From a virus, in the IMG/VR virus record IMGVR_UViG_3300043410_001892, positions 62,001 to 126,000 of that record: a stretch of 64,000 nt of DNA. One strand, 5' to 3'. Position numbers and translations under genes: made by a program. The notes beneath the pieces are model-generated. The model ran no database searches. It was not told where the DNA came from and saw only the letters and a program-made list of their open reading frames with translations. Below are positions 61,117 to 64,000 of this stretch, in pieces; the first letter of the stretch is position 1, and the number at the start of each line of letters is the position of its first letter.

Positions 61117-62860
61117 ACATTGGAGGCGGTGCCATACCCGGTGCAGCAGGTGGCGGCATAGCTCCTGGCATACCGCCAGTCATTGGATCAGGTGGCATAA
61201 CCCCTGGAGGTGCTGCTAAGTTACTTGCAGAGTTCATATCTTGTTCCATACCAGCAGCTGATAGCCCAGCTCCGCGTAATTCTCCTGCTGCATCTGTGTG
61301 AGTTGGCTGGCCTTTACCTTGTTCTTCACCCCATAGACGTTCATTTTCTGCCATTTCGTCTTCAGTTAATCCTAAAAATCTTTTTAATGCAAAGCGTTTA
61401 CTCATATAAGGCACTGCTTGAATAGTATTAAAGGTATTAATTCTTTCGGAATCTAAACTTGCTTGACGTGCGCTTGCGAAGTTCATTGGTGGGTTAAATT
61501 GTAATTCAAATAAATTTGAATCAATATTTGCACCGCGCGAGTACATGTACATTTTAAATTCATTTGTAAATACATCTGTGATTAAACTTTGCAATCTTTC
61601 GCAGTATTTGTTAAATCTTAACTCTTGAATATACGCTGTACCAACACGCCCGTCTTGAAAACTTGATTGACTATCGTCTGCACCAGTTGGTAAGTAGCTA
61701 CTTGGAATACGTAAGCCACGGAATAACTTGTTTGTAAAGAATTTTAAGTCATCAATTTCACCTAAATTAGTTCCGCCCGGTAATGTTTCTACTTTAGAAC
61801 CGCGTCCTTCTGCAGTTTGTGGGAAGAAATAGTCTTCATTTATACTTAAAGGATTGTAAGCACTGTCAATAACGTTCTGTCCACCGCCACTTTGGCTTGG
61901 AATTCTACGTTGATGTATTTCATTTTTAACTCTTTCTACAAAGGCCATAGCTAAATGGCTTGGCATATTACCAACATCGATATGAAATACGCGTCTTTCT
62001 GGAGCTCTTTGTATACGATATATTAAAATAGCATCTTCTAATAGTTCTTTTTGCTTATAAACTTTAAAAATATTCTCTAATAAGCTGTTACCAAACGGAT
62101 AATTGTTATCTAACCCTTCAGAAAGTGATAAATGAACAACATGTTCTGCATCAACTGCGTGTTCTGTATCGCCTAAACCAAATCTTGAACCTGCTCCTGT
62201 ATTAGGATATGGACCAGATGCACCATATTGAGCACCAGATGTTCCCATATAACCTGCACCTGATGTCATTCCACCGCCGGATTGTTTTGGATTTATGTTA
62301 GGTGTAATGCGTGTTGCTACGAGATTTTCAAAGTTAGGAGCTAAATCTTTAATGATATACTGTACAGGCTTCTTTCCTTCGCTTTCATTTACGATTACAG
62401 TTTCAATTTTACTAGGATCAATCCAGTTCCATTTTTGATTTTCAGGATCTCTAATGAAAAAAGCATCACCGTATTTGAATACATTTCGAACAATCCTAAA
62501 GATTTTAGTATCAAAATTCTGTAATTTGTTCCATTGTTGTAGATATTCACCTAAAATTCTAATTTCTGAATTAGTTCCTCGATTATTCCAACGAACTGTA
62601 AATGGACTTTTACCATCTTTTAACTTTTGTGTACAAAATTCAGCGAGAATATCAAGTGCTGCGTTGATTTCAGGATCACTATCCATTACTTCGTACTGTT
62701 GATAACGATCAACACGATTAGGGCTTCCGGTATAAACATCTGGCAAGTAACTTGAATAATTTTTTCTTGCAGGTCCTGCTTTTGATGTTAAACCTAGTGT
62801 AGGAGTAGTATTAAGTTGTGTTGTACTGGATATTTCAGTGAAATGTTTACGCCAGGCCAT
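61115..62860 (-). CDS. 20: Portal protein (T4 gp20)
   Basis: 581 aa, close to T4 gp20 (524 aa). It forms the dodecameric portal and the initiator of head assembly. Seen are RVDRYQQYEVMDSDPEINAALDIL, NVFKYGDAFFIRDP, NWIDPSKIETVI, HVVHLSLSEGLDNNYPFGNSLLE, LEDAILIYRIQRAPERRVFHIDVGNMP and LPGGTNLGEIDDLKFF. The C-terminal 60 residues are Met/Pro/Gly-rich and likely flexible. AGGAGAAATATATG gives its start, 50 bases after the upstream gene. Confidence 0.95.
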   Translation of the reverse strand: MAWRKHFTEISSTTQLNTTPTLGLTSKAGPARKNYSSYLPDVYTGSPNRVDRYQQYEVMDSDPEINAALDILAEFCTQKLKDGKSPFTVRWNNRGTNSEIRILGEYLQQWNKLQNFDTKIFRIVRNVFKYGDAFFIRDPENQKWNWIDPSKIETVIVNESEGKKPVQYIIKDLAPNFENLVATRITPNINPKQSGGGMTSGAGYMGTSGAQYGASGPYPNTGAGSRFGLGDTEHAVDAEHVVHLSLSEGLDNNYPFGNSLLENIFKVYKQKELLEDAILIYRIQRAPERRVFHIDVGNMPSHLAMAFVERVKNEIHQRRIPSQSGGGQNVIDSAYNPLSINEDYFFPQTAEGRGSKVETLPGGTNLGEIDDLKFFTNKLFRGLRIPSSYLPTGADDSQSSFQDGRVGTAYIQELRFNKYCERLQSLITDVFTNEFKMYMYSRGANIDSNLFELQFNPPMNFASARQASLDSERINTFNTIQAVPYMSKRFALKRFLGLTEDEMAENERLWGEEQGKGQPTHTDAAGELRGAGLSAAGMEQDMNSASNLAAPPGVMPPDPMTGGMPGAMPPPAAPGMAPPPM

Positions 62861-62910
62861 ATATTTCTCCTAATGTTTGTTCTTTTTGTTGTATATTCAT
62901 TTTTTCATCC

Positions 62911-64000
62911 TTAATAGAACCTATTAGACATATTATTCGTAGCTTTCACTTGTTTTTGACTGCTTGAACTAATAGATTCAGTATGTGAAGCCATTTGTGA
63001 CATTGTTTTATTTAACTGTATCACTGCATCGTATATCTCTTTTAGGCTAACTGTATGAGATGTTTGTGATGATGCAGGTTTTGCATTTGATTGTTGCTCT
63101 GTATGCATTGGCTCCGGTGCATGTACCGGTGCAGGTTTGGTTGTTAGTTCATGTGTTGACGGTGCAACTTGATTTTGTGTCACATCTTTAATCTGAGCAT
63201 GTGAACTTTTAACACTTTCAGCATCTTTTCTTGCATTAAACTCTTGCCAAGACTCTAAACCACCAATATGATGTGGTGCAGGTTTAGCAACACCTGCAGG
63301 TTCTGCCGATTTTGCTGATTGTCCTTTAGCTTTATCTTCATTAACTATAGATTTCCAAAGATCGTCATGTTTATACAAACCAGAATTTTTTATTTGTTCT
63401 CTATATATGTTTGCCGGATCATTTGGGTCTGCTTTTCTTGCTGCAATAGCCTCTGGTGTATTCTCTGCGGCAAGTTTTGCTGCATTTTCTTCCGGAGTTT
63501 CTTGTTTAACATTTTCATACCGTACATTTCCGCGTGTAAACAATGGACTATTGTCAGGTTTGAACATATCTCCTATTTTATCAAAGAATCCTTTTGATTC
63601 TGTTGGCTGATTTGCTTCAAGTTTTTGTTCATTTTCAACTGGAACTGGAGTTTCTTGATTAGGAGCTAATGTTTCTGATACTTTTGCAGATTCATCTTGT
63701 AATTTTGCTGCAGTAACATCTTTATTAGTTGCACTTTCAGCAAATTTATCACCAAGACTGTTAAATGACGCAGAATAGTCTGGAGATTTAAATGTTTCCA
63801 TTGCATTTGTTAGCTTTTCAGTATTATCCTCTGGTTTAACAACATTAGTAGAAACAGATTCTGTAAGTTTATCACTTAAATTGTTAAATGACTTATCTAA
63901 AGATGATTCTTTTTTCTCTTCTGGTTTTTCTGTGCTAATTTCTTTAAAGTCTAAACCGGTTGACAGTACATCTTTCTCTGCAGTTTTAATTTGAGCTTTT
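62911..64000 (-). CDS. Large virion-type protein, 5' end beyond window (partial)
   Basis: The frame is open across the right edge, so the N-terminus is outside the window. A Met at 63801 is internal. The visible 363 residues are Lys/Glu/Ala/Ser-rich with an imperfect repeat (SFNNLSDKLTESVSTN and SFNSLGDKFAESATNKD). The C-terminus (SLKEIYDAVIQLNKTMSQMA, then SISSSSQKQVKATNNMSNRFY) is a helical tail of a type seen at the ends of tape-measure and large structural proteins of T4-like phages, as I recall it. It lies immediately upstream of the portal gene. It may be a tape measure or a head-tail structural protein. Identification is uncertain. Confidence 0.4.
   Translation of the reverse strand, partial: KAQIKTAEKDVLSTGLDFKEISTEKPEEKKESSLDKSFNNLSDKLTESVSTNVVKPEDNTEKLTNAMETFKSPDYSASFNSLGDKFAESATNKDVTAAKLQDESAKVSETLAPNQETPVPVENEQKLEANQPTESKGFFDKIGDMFKPDNSPLFTRGNVRYENVKQETPEENAAKLAAENTPEAIAARKADPNDPANIYREQIKNSGLYKHDDLWKSIVNEDKAKGQSAKSAEPAGVAKPAPHHIGGLESWQEFNARKDAESVKSSHAQIKDVTQNQVAPSTHELTTKPAPVHAPEPMHTEQQSNAKPASSQTSHTVSLKEIYDAVIQLNKTMSQMASHTESISSSSQKQVKATNNMSNRFY

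Noticed and set aside
62911-63801. A complete gene starting at 63801
   Set aside because: The frame continues open past the Met to the window edge and repeats a motif across it, so the gene is truncated, not complete.
1-64000. tRNA genes, CRISPR array, integrase or attachment sites
   Set aside because: No cloverleaf, repeat-spacer array or integrase was seen. Gaps are nearly all under 100 bases.

Overview
The window is a 64-kb piece of the genome of a tailed dsDNA phage of the T4-like (contractile-tail, Tevenvirinae/cyanophage-type) group. It holds recognisable counterparts of T4 genes 1, 4, 14, 15, 16, 17, 18, 19, 20, 21, 22, 23, 32, 41, 61, uvsW, uvsX and uvsY, and probable counterparts of 13, 62 and 67/68. 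DNA is AT-rich, genes are tightly packed and mostly on the minus strand, and many overlap by 1-4 bases. No tRNA, integrase, CRISPR array or insertion sequence was seen. The host is not identifiable. A phage-encoded outer-membrane barrel implies a Gram-negative host, and the protein set looks most like marine or freshwater relatives of cyanophages and pelagiphages.

Layout, left to right. 1-3.7 kb: two tandem paralogous proteins carrying a PcfJ-like module, the first cut by the window edge. 3.7-16 kb: replication and recombination block (helicase gp41, a DUF2490 outer-membrane protein, primase gp61, a miniature DnaE-like protein, a clamp-loader-like protein, UvsW, UvsY, UvsX, gp32) mixed with conserved unknowns. 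16-30 kb: packaging and tail genes (LysM protein, large Pro/Ala-rich protein, terminase gp17, a gene pair joined by a probable -1 frameshift, gp16, gp4, tube and sheath) ending with the dNMP kinase. 30-35 kb: the only plus-strand block (HNH homing endonuclease, neck gp14, gp15, Nudix hydrolase). 35-56 kb: one long minus-strand operon with giant tail-fibre or baseplate proteins (3171, 1231 and 856 aa), followed by a carbohydrate/sulfate cassette of sulfotransferase, repeat protein, APS-kinase-like protein and GT9-like glycosyltransferase. 56-64 kb: head operon (a long truncated protein, portal, core proteins, protease, scaffold, capsid).

Regulation is visible in the sequence. NATAAATA late-promoter octamers lie before many structural genes, and in four cases only 4-5 bases before the start codon, which predicts leaderless late mRNAs. 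Two near-perfect sigma70 promoters with 17-base spacers precede the primase operon and the dNMP kinase. Three U-tailed hairpins act as probable terminators, while perfect stem-loops without U-tails separate several replication genes.

The most noteworthy items are the sulfation-like cassette co-transcribed with the fibre genes, the early-expressed outer-membrane protein placed between primase and helicase, the 186-aa DnaE-like palm remnant, the A9 slippery site between gp16 and gp17, and the PcfJ-like tandem pair.
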